A stretch of 64,000 bases of DNA, taken from assembly GCA_905182455.1 (NCBI GenBank), contig CAJJBJ010000010.1, positions 1 to 64,000 of the forward strand. The letters run 5' to 3'. Shown piece after piece: positions 55,111 to 64,000 of this stretch. How positions within the stretch are numbered: the stretch's first letter is position 1; each line of letters opens with the position of its first letter. The notes under the pieces were generated by a model. That model was given only the letters and a program-made list of their open reading frames with translations. It did not search any database and had not been told where the DNA came from. Origin of the DNA: an uncultured Planktomarina sp. Lineage in GTDB: Bacteria > Pseudomonadota > Alphaproteobacteria > Rhodobacterales > Rhodobacteraceae. A program made the translations under genes and the position numbers.

Positions 55111-55560
55111 TCATAGCTGCTTTTTCATGAAGATGCTGCTGGCATTGGTGGTGTAGTCGCCAAACGGACCGCTAAGCACGAAGCCATGCCGCTCATAAAG
55201 CTTATGGGCGGCGCGCAATGTATTTCCGGTCTCTAATTTCATCTCGTCAAGGCCAGTTTCGTGGGCCAGATCCTCAAGGGTCCTGAGGATGGCATCGGCC
55301 ACCCCTTGGCCTCGGGCATCTGGATCGACGAACATTGATTTAATTTCTCCATATCCGTCTTTGACAGCCAGCGCACCGGTGCCGCGCAGGATCGTTCCAT
55401 GGCGTGCTGCGAAAAAATGCACATCTGCGCCGCATAGCTCGTCAATCGACAGATAGGCGTTGTCTTCGGGTGGGAACAAAGATTGCATCAACGCATGACT
55501 GGCCTGCAACAAAGCTGTGGCTTGCGGATCGTGGGGGTTGGTGCGCTCAACGATAATCAT
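55111..55560 (-). CDS. GNAT family N-acetyltransferase
   Basis: A 149-residue acetyltransferase. The acetyl-CoA-binding motif is DARGQGVADAILRTLED (the R/Q-x-x-G-x-G/A region), preceded by YGEIKSMFVDP and followed by LYERHGFV near the C-terminus. The ATG at 55560 is four bases after cobW ends on the same strand, so the two are cotranscribed. The substrate is unknown; it does not resemble a B12 enzyme. Confidence 0.9.
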   Translation of the reverse strand: MIIVERTNPHDPQATALLQASHALMQSLFPPEDNAYLSIDELCGADVHFFAARHGTILRGTGALAVKDGYGEIKSMFVDPDARGQGVADAILRTLEDLAHETGLDEMKLETGNTLRAAHKLYERHGFVLSGPFGDYTTNASSIFMKKQL

Positions 55561-55564
55561 GGTG

Positions 55565-56662
55565 TCACCCGGCTGGGCAGCAGGCATGCAGGGCCGCCTC
55601 AATGACTGGGCGGTCTAGCCCGGCTTGGCCAATGACCACCAAACGCGTGACCCGAGGAGCCGCGCCAAAAGGTTGATCAAAATAGGTATCGACCCGCGGC
55701 CCTACGGCTTGCAGCGTGAGGCGCATGGGTTTGCCTTGCACGGCGGCAAAACCCTTTAGGCGCAAAATATCATGGGCGCGGATAATGTCGGAGGTTTGAT
55801 CTGCGAACGCCTTGGCATCGGCAATCTCACCAAGGGTCACCACAAAGCTTTCAAAGGCGTCATGGTCGTGCTCATGGTGATGACGGTCATGATCATCCCC
55901 TTCTTCGTCGTGGTGATCGTCACCATCGTGCTCGTGATGGTGATGGACCTCATGACGGGACGCCAAATCAGCCTCCGCACCAATGCCTTGGCCAAGTAAG
56001 ACATCCACTGGCAGCTTGCCCATCGATGTTGTGACCACCTGCACACCGTCGCGCGCAGAGCTGCGCAGGTTTGCCACCAAAGCATCGGCCTCAGCAGCAT
56101 CAAGCAAATCGGTTTTATTGACCACAATCATATCTGCACAGGCTACTTGATCCTCAAACAGCTCTGACAATGGGGTTTCATGGTCTAGGTTTTCGTCCAA
56201 CTTGCGCTGTGCATCCACCGCTTCTACGGAATGGGCAAAACGGCCCTCGGTCACAGCTTTACCATCCACCACGGTGACCACACCATCCACAGTCACCTGT
56301 GTTGAAATGCCCGGCCAATTGAAGGCCCGCACCAAAGGCTGTGGCAAGGCCAAGCCGCTGGTTTCGATCACGATATGGTCTGGTTTATCTTCTCGGGCCA
56401 GAAGCTTCTCCATTGTGGGAATGAAGTCATCGGCCACGGTGCAGCAGATGCACCCATTCGACAGCTCCATCACATCCTCTTCGCGACAGGTTTCGTCGCC
56501 ACAGCCCTTCAAGATATCACCATCAACACCTAAATCGCCAAATTCATTGATGATCAAAGCAATCCGCCGGCCCTTCGCATTTTGCAACATATGGCGGATT
56601 AATGTGGTTTTACCCGCGCCAAGAAAGCCGGTAATGATTGTGGCAGGGATTTTCGTTACCAT
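55565..56662 (-). CDS. cobW: CobW-type GTPase metallochaperone
   Basis: A 365-residue G3E GTPase that supports metal (cobalt or zinc) delivery, in B12 synthesis to the cobaltochelatase. The P-loop is GFLGAGKTTL (12-21), the metal-binding Cys motif GCICCTV at 70-76, and ETSGLALPQP and NKTDLLDA lie further on. The C-terminal half has a run of histidines and acidic residues (about 240-275, HHHHEHDGDDHHDEEGDDHD) that would bind metal. It shares a transcript with the GNAT gene, and cobN follows further down the same strand. Confidence 0.95.
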   Translation of the reverse strand: MVTKIPATIITGFLGAGKTTLIRHMLQNAKGRRIALIINEFGDLGVDGDILKGCGDETCREEDVMELSNGCICCTVADDFIPTMEKLLAREDKPDHIVIETSGLALPQPLVRAFNWPGISTQVTVDGVVTVVDGKAVTEGRFAHSVEAVDAQRKLDENLDHETPLSELFEDQVACADMIVVNKTDLLDAAEADALVANLRSSARDGVQVVTTSMGKLPVDVLLGQGIGAEADLASRHEVHHHHEHDGDDHHDEEGDDHDRHHHEHDHDAFESFVVTLGEIADAKAFADQTSDIIRAHDILRLKGFAAVQGKPMRLTLQAVGPRVDTYFDQPFGAAPRVTRLVVIGQAGLDRPVIEAALHACCPAG

Positions 56663-56730
56663 GTCAGTGTTCCTTGTGATCAGGCTGGGAGTGTTTTAGG
56701 GCGAAAGTGACGTAAGCAAAAGGGGCTTTT

Positions 56731-57075
56731 GTGAAAGATCGAGTGGTCATATGCGATACCTGTGCTGCCAAAGGGGTGGTACCTTTAGGGGTGGCTTGGG
56801 CCGACCAGCTGTCTGCCGCCGTGGCGCACAGTGGGTTGGATATTGATGTTACGACAACCTCTTGTCTCAACATGTGCGATACTCCGCTGTCATTTGCGCT
56901 CCAAGGGCCGCAGAAAGCCACTTATCTTTTCACTGGCGCAGATCCTGAGACAGATACACAAGATATGCTTGGCTTGCTCCGTTTGTATGCAGATGCGCCC
57001 GATGGATGGATCACCGAGGCCCAAGCTGCCGGGCGTTTGCGTCTTTGCTTGCAGGGCCGGGTGCCCAAACTTTAG
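56731..57075 (+). CDS. DUF1636 family protein (metal-binding, ferredoxin-like)
   Basis: A 114-residue protein of DUF1636, often encoded with cob and cbt genes. Cysteines at VICDTCAAKG and TTSCLNMCDTPLS form a thioredoxin-like 2Fe-2S or metal site of the type seen in small ferredoxins. The start is GTG at 56731 (GTGAAAGATC). It lies alone on the plus strand between cobW and cbtA and overlaps the cbtA 3' end by four bases, so its expression is separate from the riboswitch transcript. Confidence 0.85.
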   Translation: MKDRVVICDTCAAKGVVPLGVAWADQLSAAVAHSGLDIDVTTTSCLNMCDTPLSFALQGPQKATYLFTGADPETDTQDMLGLLRLYADAPDGWITEAQAAGRLRLCLQGRVPKL

Positions 57076-57752
57076 GTTTCGAGCCGTTTTAAGGTTTCTG
57101 CCGCCACATAGCCCAAGATTGCCCAACCTGCTGCTGCAGTGCCCAAGCTTAAGGTTGCGAATTCGGCTGCCAGCTCAGGAGGGGCCACGCCAAAAAACAC
57201 ATCGAGATGCGGTGCGCCTACCAGTTGCGGTATCGCGATGATCGCAATACCCACCAAGGGCAGGTAGCTGCGGCCAAAGGCGATAAGTCCTATGCCAGAG
57301 GCTGTCGCCAAAATCGTGCCAAGCCACCACATTTGCCGTGGTCCAATCTCTGCGGCGATCGTGCCGGGCAGCTCAGGTGGTAGGCCTATGGCTGGAGCCA
57401 TTTGCACGGTGATAAAGCCGCACAACCCCCAAATAATGCCTTGACGTGCTGAGGTGGCGATGCCTTTCAGCGCTGCATAGGCAATCAGCGCAGACAATAA
57501 AAGCCCATAGCCGGTATAGGTTACGATATTAAAAGCGACTGTCATCGAGTGACGGCCCCAATCTGACCCTAGGCCCGGTACGCCTCGGTCACTTTGAGGA
57601 GATCCGCCGCTGACAAAATGCAGCCGTGCGCCGGATTCATACAGCTCACCTTCTAGTAAGGCTGGAACAACAAACATGAATTGCAACAAAGCGGCTATCA
57701 GCCCTGCTACAATGCCCGCACAAATCGCGCTGACAAAAAGATTTTTAGCCAT
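57072..57752 (-). CDS. cbtA: CbtA, cobalt transporter subunit
   Basis: A 226-residue inner-membrane protein with about five hydrophobic segments, the CbtA component of predicted cobalt importers. The N-terminus NLFVSAICAGIVAGLIAALL and segments such as IIWGLCGFITVQMAPAIGLP are typical. It lies three bases after cbtB on the same transcript under the cobalamin riboswitch. Confidence 0.9.
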   Translation of the reverse strand: MAKNLFVSAICAGIVAGLIAALLQFMFVVPALLEGELYESGARLHFVSGGSPQSDRGVPGLGSDWGRHSMTVAFNIVTYTGYGLLLSALIAYAALKGIATSARQGIIWGLCGFITVQMAPAIGLPPELPGTIAAEIGPRQMWWLGTILATASGIGLIAFGRSYLPLVGIAIIAIPQLVGAPHLDVFFGVAPPELAAEFATLSLGTAAAGWAILGYVAAETLKRLET

Positions 57753-57755
57753 GTT

Positions 57756-57926
57756 TTAGTGGCAGGGAAAAGCCATCGCGTGGCGTTGGTCATGAGCCGC
57801 GTCATGCAGCGCGGTCGCTTGCGCGTACCCGGATGCAAACAGCAGGGTCAAACCTGTGATGAAGGCCAATGCGATACCAGCGGTGGCAGGCGTTGAAACT
57901 TCGATTACTTTGTTTTCAGTCGTCAT
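57756..57926 (-). CDS. cbtB: CbtB, cobalt transporter subunit
   Basis: A 56-residue protein with one hydrophobic segment (TAGIALAFITGLTLLFASGY, about 14-33) and a His-rich C-terminus (HDAAHDQRHAMAFPCH), the CbtB signature thought to bind the metal ion. The longer frame to 58112 runs into the riboswitch and is rejected. It is the first gene after the cobalamin riboswitch. Confidence 0.92.
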   Translation of the reverse strand: MTTENKVIEVSTPATAGIALAFITGLTLLFASGYAQATALHDAAHDQRHAMAFPCH

Positions 57927-57965
57927 AATTCTATCTCCTAAACCTGTCACACCCGACAGGGGGTT

Positions 57966-58135
57966 GGTATACTTTGCAGGCCGGTCTCCTGGCTGGCGGC
58001 GTGATGGTCTGTCACCTTCCCGGTTTCCCAGTGGCATAATAACAGACCCAAACCGCTTACAGTCGCGGGGGCGGCTTTGGTTTTGGATCCCTGCATGGGT
58101 CACCCGCACCAAATTCCCGTTTCAGTTCTAAATGC
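57966..58135 (-). promoter_or_regulatory. Cobalamin riboswitch controlling cbtBA
   Basis: On the minus strand the leader of cbtB contains the B12 box GCCAGGAGACCGGCCTGC (complement at 57974-57991), the upstream GGTGACAGACC and GCCACTGGGAAACCGGGAAG elements, and GCGACTGTAAGCGG. Together these are the conserved core of AdoCbl riboswitches. It should shut down cobalt uptake when coenzyme B12 is plentiful. Ends are approximate. Confidence 0.93.
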
Positions 58136-58444
58136 TTTGCATCCGACGAACACCTTACCCGACTATGTGTGTCCTGCCTGCGCCCAATCGTCAAGAACGT
58201 TTGCGACACCCAAGTGCAGAGTATCGGCATTTAGGGCTAAGCGTGGGTGTTTTTGCGCAGCTTTCCCGAGCGCTCCAAATAGGAAATACATAAACCCTAG
58301 ATCATGGGATATGCTGAATCGTCACAAAACACCGTCACAGCCCAACATATTGTGGATAAGTCAGGTGATAACACAGGATACGGGCCCTCAGCGTTGACTC
58401 AGGCAGCCTTGATTCGGCAAACTCGTTGAAATAGAATCACGAGG
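58136..58444. promoter_or_regulatory. Gene-free region before smc with DnaA box and GANTC sites
   Basis: No gene is seen. The region contains TGTGGATAA at 58351-58359, the reverse complement of the consensus DnaA box TTATCCACA. It also has three GANTC sites, the CcrM methylation target, at 58396-58400, 58411-58415 and 58434-58438, all within 50 bases of the smc start. This suggests cell-cycle-linked control of smc. Only the sites are seen; the regulation is inferred. Confidence 0.45.
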
Positions 58445-61400
58445 GTGAAAGCGGTGCGGTTTTCTAAATTACGATTGAATGGGTTCAAAAGCTTTGTAGA
58501 CCCTACGGATCTGATTATTGCAGATGGATTGACCGGTGTTGTGGGGCCAAATGGCTGCGGCAAGTCGAACCTGCTTGAAGCTTTACGTTGGGTCATGGGA
58601 GAAAACCGGCCCACTGCGATGCGCGGCGGCGGTATGGAAGATGTGATCTTCGCAGGCACCGCCACCCGTCCAGCCCGAAATTTCGCCGAAGTCAGCCTGC
58701 AAATTGACAATACCACACGGCTTGCACCTGCTACGTTCAATGAAAGTGATCTGCTGGACGTGGTGCGCCGGATCACCCGCGATATTGGCTCCGCCTACAA
58801 AGCCAACAGCAAAGATGTGCGCGCTCGTGATGTCCAAATGTTGTTTGCAGATGCCAGCACCGGTGCGCATTCTCCGGCCTTGGTGCGTCAGGGTCAGATC
58901 TCCGAATTGATCAACGCCAAACCCAAAGCGCGGCGTCGCATTTTGGAAGAAGCGGCAGGGATCTCTGGGCTCTATGCGCGGCGACATGAAGCGGAGCTGA
59001 AATTGCGAGGTGCTGAAACCAACCTGTTGCGGGTGGATGATGTGATCGAGCAATTGGGCAATCAACTGTCGCAACTGGCCCGGCAGGCCAAACAAGCCGC
59101 GCGGTATAAAGAATTAGGGGCCAGCCTGCGCTTGGCTGAGGGATTGCTTCTCTATCGCCGGTGGAAAGAAGCCGATGAGGCCCGCTCCACTGCTGAGGAG
59201 GCATTAAGGACTGGGACTGTGACTGCAGCACAGGCAGAAATCGCTGTGCAAAAAGCCATAAAGGCCCGCGAAATTTGTGAAGCAGCCTTGCCGACTCTGC
59301 GCGACGAAGAGGCCATTGCGAATGCAGTCTTGCAGCGGTTGAACGTGCAAAAAGACACGCTTGGTGATCAAGAAAGACGTGCCGAAGACACAATCCGCAC
59401 GCTGCAACAGCGCATTGCGCAGCTGTCTGCGGATATGGAGCGCGAAGAGAACCTTAACAAAGATGCCGGCGAAACCATTTCGCGGTTGCGTGCTGAGGCG
59501 ACGGAACTTGATGCGGCGGGGGCGGGTCATGCTCAAAAGGTTCAAAAAGCAGGTGGTGAGGCCTCGGAATCGGCGGCAGTGCTGCACAACCGTGAATCGC
59601 AATTGTCGGAGATTACCGAGGATGTGGCCCGCTTGGCCGCAAGCCATCAATCCGCCGAACGCTTTGTTGTGGACGCCCAAAAACGCCTATCTAAGGCTGA
59701 AACAGATAAGACCGCAGCAAACTCGGCCGTGACACAAGCGCAGTCACAAGCCAACGGCGCAGCCACTGCTTTTCAAAAAGCCAGCCAAGATGAGGCCACT
59801 GCGATCAAGGCTGTGGCCGAGGCCGAAACCGCATTGGGCAAAGCTGAAGTGGAACGCGCAGAGTGCCAAGCTCAAGAGACCGTGGCCCGCGGCGCACGCG
59901 CTGAAGCTGATGGGGTGGTCAATGCTTTGCAGGCAGAAGTCTCGGCATTGGCAAAGCTGGTTGAACGTGATCGTGCGCAGGGCAATCAGATCTTAGATCA
60001 AGTGGATGTAAAAACGGGCTATGAAAAGGCACTGGGCGCCGCTTTGGCGGATGATCTTAAGGCGCCTGCAGTGAGTGTGGAGGGCCTGTCTGGCTGGGCT
60101 GAACTGGCGAGCTATGATAGGGCGCCTGCCTTGCCAGATGGGATTGAAAGCTTTGGTCAATATGTGACGGTGCCGGGGGTTTTAAATCGTCGGATTGCTC
60201 AAGTGGGGCTTGTCACAGCGGCTGAAGGGCCGCGGCTGCATGCGGTGCTTTTGCCCGGTCAACGATTGGTTAGCCTTGAGGGTGATTTATGGCGCTGGGA
60301 TGGGTTTCGCGCTCAGGCCAAAGATGCGCCATCTGCGGCGGCTTTGGCTTTGGAGCAGCGCAACCGGTTGCAGGCTTTGCAGCAAGAGTTGAGTTCCGCG
60401 CAGGCACACATCAGAAGGTGCACAATCTGCGCATCAAACCTTGGTGGCACAGATGCAGGCTTTGGCTAAGGCTGATCAAGAGGCCCGTGAGGCCAGACGT
60501 GCTGCCGACGGGATGATGGCAGATGCTGGGCGTGCGGTGTCGCGCGCCGAAGCGGAGCGCAATTTGGCGGGCGGGCGTGTCGAGGCGCTGGCGCTTGCAG
60601 TGACACGCCACGGCGAAGACGCTGCAGAAGCGCGGGTGCAACTGCGAGAAGCGCGAACTCATGTCAATGGCTTGGAAGATCTTGCTGCTGCGCGCGCCCG
60701 GGTTGAGGATGTGAAACTCACCGTTGAGGCTAGCCGGGTGACTATGATGAGCCGCCGGGCAGCCCATGATGAAGTACGCCGTGAAGGTGAAGCGCGTGAC
60801 AAGCGAATAGCGGTTGTGACCAAGGATATAGACAGCTGGGCAGAACGGTTGGGCAATGCTAAAGCGCGGGCTGAGGAGTTGATGCTCCGCCACACAAAAG
60901 CCGAAGTTGATTTGGGCGCCGCTATTGCTGAACCGGATCAGATTCGCGCTCAGCGCACCGAAATAATGCAAGCCTTGGAAGAGGCTGAAGGCCGGCGCAG
61001 ATTGGCAGCGGATAATTTAGCTTTGGGCGAGACATATTTGCGTAATGCCGCAGATGCGGAACGCAACGCCGCGCGTCTGGCCTCTGAAAGCCGTGAATCT
61101 CGTGCCCGTGCTGAAGCGCGCGCCGAGGCGGCTGTTGAAGCCGTCACATTGGCGGAGCGATCGCATCCGCGGAGAGCTGGAAACTGAACCGCAAACCTTG
61201 TTGGAGCAGTTGGAGATTGATCCTCTGAAAATGCCTCCGGCGGAACAGGTTGAGGCCGAAGTGGCACGCTTGCGCCGACAGCGCGATGCGCTGGGGGCCG
61301 TCAATTTGCGGGCGGAAGAAGATTCTTGTGAGGTTCAGGAGGAATTTGACAGCCTTTCTAGAGAGAAAGCTGATCTGGAAGAGGCAATTAAAACTCTGCG

Positions 61401-61911
61401 TGGGGGGATTGCCAGCCTTAACAAAGAAGGTCGCGAGCGCTTGCTGACCGCCTTTGACGAAGTGAATCGAAACTTTGGTACCCTGTTTTCACATTTATTC
61501 GGTGGAGGTGAGGCCAATCTGGTGCTGGTCGAGAGCGACGATCCGCTGGACGCCGGGCTTGAAATTCTGTGCCAACCGCCTGGCAAAAAATTGTCGACCC
61601 TCAGCCTCTTGTCGGGTGGTGAGCAAACATTGACCTCCATGGCGTTGATCTTTGCGGTATTTTTGGCAAACCCTGCACCAATTTGTGTTTTGGACGAGGT
61701 TGATGCGCCCTTGGATGATGCCAATGTGACGCGTTTTTGTGACTTGCTCGATGAGATGACCCGCCGCACTGATACGCGGTTTTTGATCATCACCCACCAT
61801 GCTGTGACCATGGCGCGAATGGATCGGTTGTTTGGGGTGACCATGGCGGAGCAGGGCGTTAGCCAATTGGTGTCTGTTGATCTCAAAAAGGCAGAGCAAC
61901 TGGTGGCGTGA
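58445..61911 (+). pseudogene. smc: Chromosome segregation protein SMC, read in three frames
   Basis: The SMC ATPase that holds chromosome arms together. The head begins with MKAVRFSKLRLNGFKSF and the Walker A GPNGCGKSN (33-42), then coiled coil, a hinge (VKTGYEKALGAALADDLKAP) and a second coiled coil. The last part has the ABC signature [11 protein letters not shown] and Walker [13 protein letters not shown]. One surplus base near 60410-60416 ends the first frame at 60469; the next frame (60420-61187) is entered at QSAHQTLVAQMQALAK. A second surplus base near 61150-61160 leads into [20 protein letters not shown]. With both corrected the protein has about 1154 residues, the usual length. The start is GTG at 58445. 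Loss of smc is unlikely in a healthy strain, so error is probable. Confidence 0.93.
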
Positions 61912-61923
61912 TCTTTGCCCTGG

Positions 61924-63093
61924 TTAAAGGCGGTTAAGCAGCTCTGGCGTTGGCCAAGCGTCAGATGGCAGGCCCAGCCTGCTTTGCTCAGCTTGCACCG
62001 CAGCACGGGTTTTTGAGCCCAGAATACCATCAACTTTACCCACATCATGGCCTCGCCCTACCAGCTTTCTTTGCAGATCCTTCATCTGAGTCCCATCTAG
62101 GCCTTGATCCGGGATACGCGCATCATATGCAGGCTCACCGGCCAAAAGCGTGGCGAAATAGGCGGCTGTGGTCACATAGACCAAACTTTGGTTCCATTCA
62201 AAGTAAACGCTAAAATTAGGATAGGCCAGAAATGCTGGGCCGTTGTGGCCAACGGGCAGTAAGACTGAGGCTTCGCCCACCTTGTCGTGCAACGCCCCAT
62301 GGCGCGCCGTGATGCCGAGGGATTTCCAGCGGGCCACAGAGTAGGCCTTATCAAGACCTGTCATCGACCAATCCAAATTGGCCGGTAGTTCAATTTCTTG
62401 CAACCAAGGCGCATTGGCCTGCCACCCCAACCGATTGAGCATATGGCCGCCACTCATCAGCGCATCTGGCGCAGAGTTTTGCAAATCAACCTGGCGATCA
62501 CCGTCGCCATCTGTGCCGCTTTCAAGGATATCTTTGGGCAGCATTTGGATCATGCCTATTTCACCGGCCCAAGCCCCTTGGGTGAGGGCTGGATCAAACT
62601 CCCCTCGCTTGAACAGCTCAAGTGCCGCGAAGATTTGGGGGCGAAATAGATCTGGTCGGCGGCAATCATGGGCCAAAGTGACAAGCGAGTTCAGCGTGTT
62701 GAAATTGCCTTGATTGGCCCCAAAGTCGGTTTCAAAGGCCCAAAATGCAAGCAATACCCCCGGTGGAATGCCAAATTTTTGCTCAACCTTCTGGAAGGCT
62801 AGAGCATATTTTTCAGCGTTTTTCGCAGCGTGGGTGAGTCGATTTTGTGAAATTAGAGCGTTAGAAAAGGCTATGAAGTCTTTTTGAAATACGCCTTGGC
62901 TGCGATCTGCTTTTAAGACTTTTGGGTCTTGGCTAACCTGATCAAAAAAGCTGTTTACCAAGGTGTTTCGATATCCCAAGCTGCGGGCGTCTTGTTTCAG
63001 CCCGGTCACAAATTGGTCAAACTTGCCGCCGCAATTTGCGGTCGCAGCGGTGGTAAAACAGGTGACGGCCAAGGTGAGCAAAAGGCGGCGCAT
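61924..63093 (-). CDS. Lytic murein transglycosylase (MltB type) with peptidoglycan-binding domain
   Basis: A 389-residue cell-wall enzyme cleaving the glycan strands with formation of 1,6-anhydro ends. Residues 1-20 (MRRLLLTLAVTCFTTAATAN) are a signal peptide; a cysteine follows, but the residues before it are not a good lipobox. The catalytic glutamate is in LAFWAFETDFGANQG, with GEIGMIQMLPKDIL and YPNFSVYFEWN downstream. The C-terminus (about 330-389, LQRKLVGRGHDVGKVDGILG) is a peptidoglycan-binding domain. It converges on smc, 12 bases apart. Confidence 0.92.
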   Translation of the reverse strand: MRRLLLTLAVTCFTTAATANCGGKFDQFVTGLKQDARSLGYRNTLVNSFFDQVSQDPKVLKADRSQGVFQKDFIAFSNALISQNRLTHAAKNAEKYALAFQKVEQKFGIPPGVLLAFWAFETDFGANQGNFNTLNSLVTLAHDCRRPDLFRPQIFAALELFKRGEFDPALTQGAWAGEIGMIQMLPKDILESGTDGDGDRQVDLQNSAPDALMSGGHMLNRLGWQANAPWLQEIELPANLDWSMTGLDKAYSVARWKSLGITARHGALHDKVGEASVLLPVGHNGPAFLAYPNFSVYFEWNQSLVYVTTAAYFATLLAGEPAYDARIPDQGLDGTQMKDLQRKLVGRGHDVGKVDGILGSKTRAAVQAEQSRLGLPSDAWPTPELLNRL

Positions 63094-63136
63094 CTAAATT
63101 CCCCAAGATCAATATCTGGAGTTTATTAGGCCCGTT

Positions 63137-64000
63137 TCAGAGCAAACATACAATGGTGAAGCTGAGTGCAAGCGCCAACATGCCGAACCAGGTGACCCAT
63201 AAGACACGGATGGACTTGTCTATTTCCACTGGGCCGATGTCTTTTCGGCCTACGGCATTTACCCAAGCAAACTCCTGCATCTTGCCCTCATAGCTGCGGG
63301 GTCCGGACAGGCTGATGCCCAAGGCATGGGCCATTGCCGCTTCTGGCCAGCCTGCATTCGGGGAGCGGTGCAGCTTTGCGTCTTGGATGAGGGTGTACCA
63401 AGGCGTTGCACAGCCTGTTAAGAGCCAAATTCCAAAGGCGGAAAGGCGGGCAGGGATCCAATTGACAAGATCATCTAAGCGCGCTGCGGCCCAGCCAAAG
63501 TTGATATAGGTTTCGTTTTTGTAGCCGATCATACTGTCTGCTGTGTTGATAACTTTGTAGATGATCAAGCCGGGCAGGCCTGCGATTGCGAACCAAAATA
63601 CCGGGGCCACGATGCCATCGGAGAAATTTTCAGCCGCGCTTTCAATGGCGCCGCGTGCAACTTGCGTTTCATCCATCGTCGCCGTGTCGCGCCCCACAAT
63701 CATGGCCACGCTGCGGCGACCTGCTGAGAGGGACAGGCGCAGCGATTGCGCGACGTCTTGCACATGTTGCACAAGCGATTTCTGAGCCAGCAAAATTGCA
63801 GCCAGAATAATTTCAACCAAGGGCCCCAATAGGGCAAGCCCTGCGCCCAAAACCCCGGCTCCGATCACGAGACCTACCACCAAGATGACGCCTTTGACTG
63901 TTTGCCCTGGCGCATGGTTCAGCCAGCGGCTTGCTTTGGCGATGATATTGCCAATGATTACCGCAGGATGCGGCAGCCGTGACCAAAGCCAACGTGGCTC
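63137..64000 (-). CDS. cbiB: Adenosylcobinamide-phosphate synthase CbiB/CobD, 5' end outside window
   Basis: A membrane protein that attaches aminopropanol to adenosylcobyric acid in B12 synthesis. The frame stays open to the window edge, so the start is missing. Seen parts are [20 protein letters not shown] near the visible N-terminus, AVMIVGRDT-like residues (here [15 protein letters not shown]), [20 protein letters not shown], the polar ENFSDG site, and four to five hydrophobic segments ending SFTIVCLL. It is a later B12 gene, 5 kb from cbtAB. Confidence 0.94.
   Translation of the reverse strand, partial: EPRWLWSRLPHPAVIIGNIIAKASRWLNHAPGQTVKGVILVVGLVIGAGVLGAGLALLGPLVEIILAAILLAQKSLVQHVQDVAQSLRLSLSAGRRSVAMIVGRDTATMDETQVARGAIESAAENFSDGIVAPVFWFAIAGLPGLIIYKVINTADSMIGYKNETYINFGWAAARLDDLVNWIPARLSAFGIWLLTGCATPWYTLIQDAKLHRSPNAGWPEAAMAHALGISLSGPRSYEGKMQEFAWVNAVGRKDIGPVEIDKSIRVLWVTWFGMLALALSFTIVCLL

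Noticed and set aside
55772-55999. Very hydrophobic plus-strand frame that looks like a membrane protein
   Set aside because: It is the reverse complement of the His/Asp-rich metal-binding stretch of cobW, which creates runs of Val and Met codons.
58336-58444. Chromosome replication origin
   Set aside because: Only one DnaA box is seen and no dnaA, dnaN, hemE or parAB genes are near.
60400-61170. Programmed frameshifting in smc
   Set aside because: No slippery heptamer or downstream structure is evident, and two separate shifts in one gene are better explained by indels.

Overview
The window looks like one contiguous piece of chromosome from a marine alphaproteobacterium of the Rhodobacteraceae (Roseobacter group). 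The evidence is family resemblance and gene order: a serC-serA operon with a structured leader, a DUF2794 protein, a C40 peptidase coupled to an M17 aminopeptidase, TIGR04282, an alphaproteobacterial-type LexA box (GAAC-N7-GAAC), an aerobic-type CobN cobaltochelatase and a cobalamin riboswitch in front of cbtBA. Base composition is moderate, so a roseobacter of the lower-GC pelagic type is plausible; the genus cannot be fixed from here. I see no rRNA, tRNA, CRISPR array, insertion sequence or prophage.

Layout. 1-6.2 kb: a broken sterol-desaturase-like start, a class II aldolase, arsenate reductase, an adenine deaminase/AMP nucleosidase pair, HU and a DMT transporter. 6.2-12.1 kb (minus strand): TIGR04282, dapE, a small unknown gene and dapD, then threonine dehydratase, rlmN and an IalB-like secreted protein. 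12.2-18.5 kb: asparaginase, serB with an abnormal C-terminal extension that runs antisense into the asparaginase gene, a small secreted protein, serC-serA and a PrpA-type phosphatase. 18.5-31 kb: a frameshifted XRE-cupin regulator, rppH-ctpA, gpmI, a solitary LexA-boxed imuB, DUF2794, the C40/M17 pair, a frameshifted beta-carbonic anhydrase, asd and an MFS transporter. 31-38 kb: an SDR plus a five-gene minus-strand operon (HalD/BesD-like Fe/2OG oxygenase, DHDPS-family lyase, aldehyde dehydrogenase, MttB-family methyltransferase, FAD amine oxidase), the best candidate for an undescribed catabolic pathway. 38-42.2 kb: leuB, a decayed EEP nuclease gene, leuD and leuC. 42.2-51.2 kb: a broken small XRE regulator, rsfS-rlmH, glutathione-dependent formaldehyde oxidation genes (class III ADH and FghA) with SthA, transporters, a HAD phosphatase and an ornithine-cyclodeaminase-like protein. 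51.2-58.1 kb: cobalt/B12 genes (cobN, cobW, DUF1636, cbtA, cbtB, riboswitch). 58.4-64 kb: smc read in three frames, a lytic transglycosylase and a 5'-truncated cbiB.

How the genes fit together. Amino-acid supply is strongly represented (lysine: dapD, dapE, asd; serine: serA, serB, serC; leucine: leuB, leuC, leuD). Ade with Amn forms a short AMP-to-hypoxanthine route. The 31-38 kb operon probably degrades an N-methylated or hydroxylated amino compound. The MttB family works with a corrinoid protein, the window also carries B12 synthesis and cobalt-uptake genes, and the formaldehyde module could take up one-carbon units released by an FAD demethylating oxidase; these links are inference.

At least five coding regions are interrupted by single-base indels or stops, including the normally important smc. 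Several indels lie at short G/C runs, so part of this may be sequence error rather than gene decay. Gene-free stretches near or above 300 bases are few: about 275 bases before the SDR (30725-30999) show no recognisable gene, and the stretch before smc (58136-58444) holds a DnaA box and GANTC sites.
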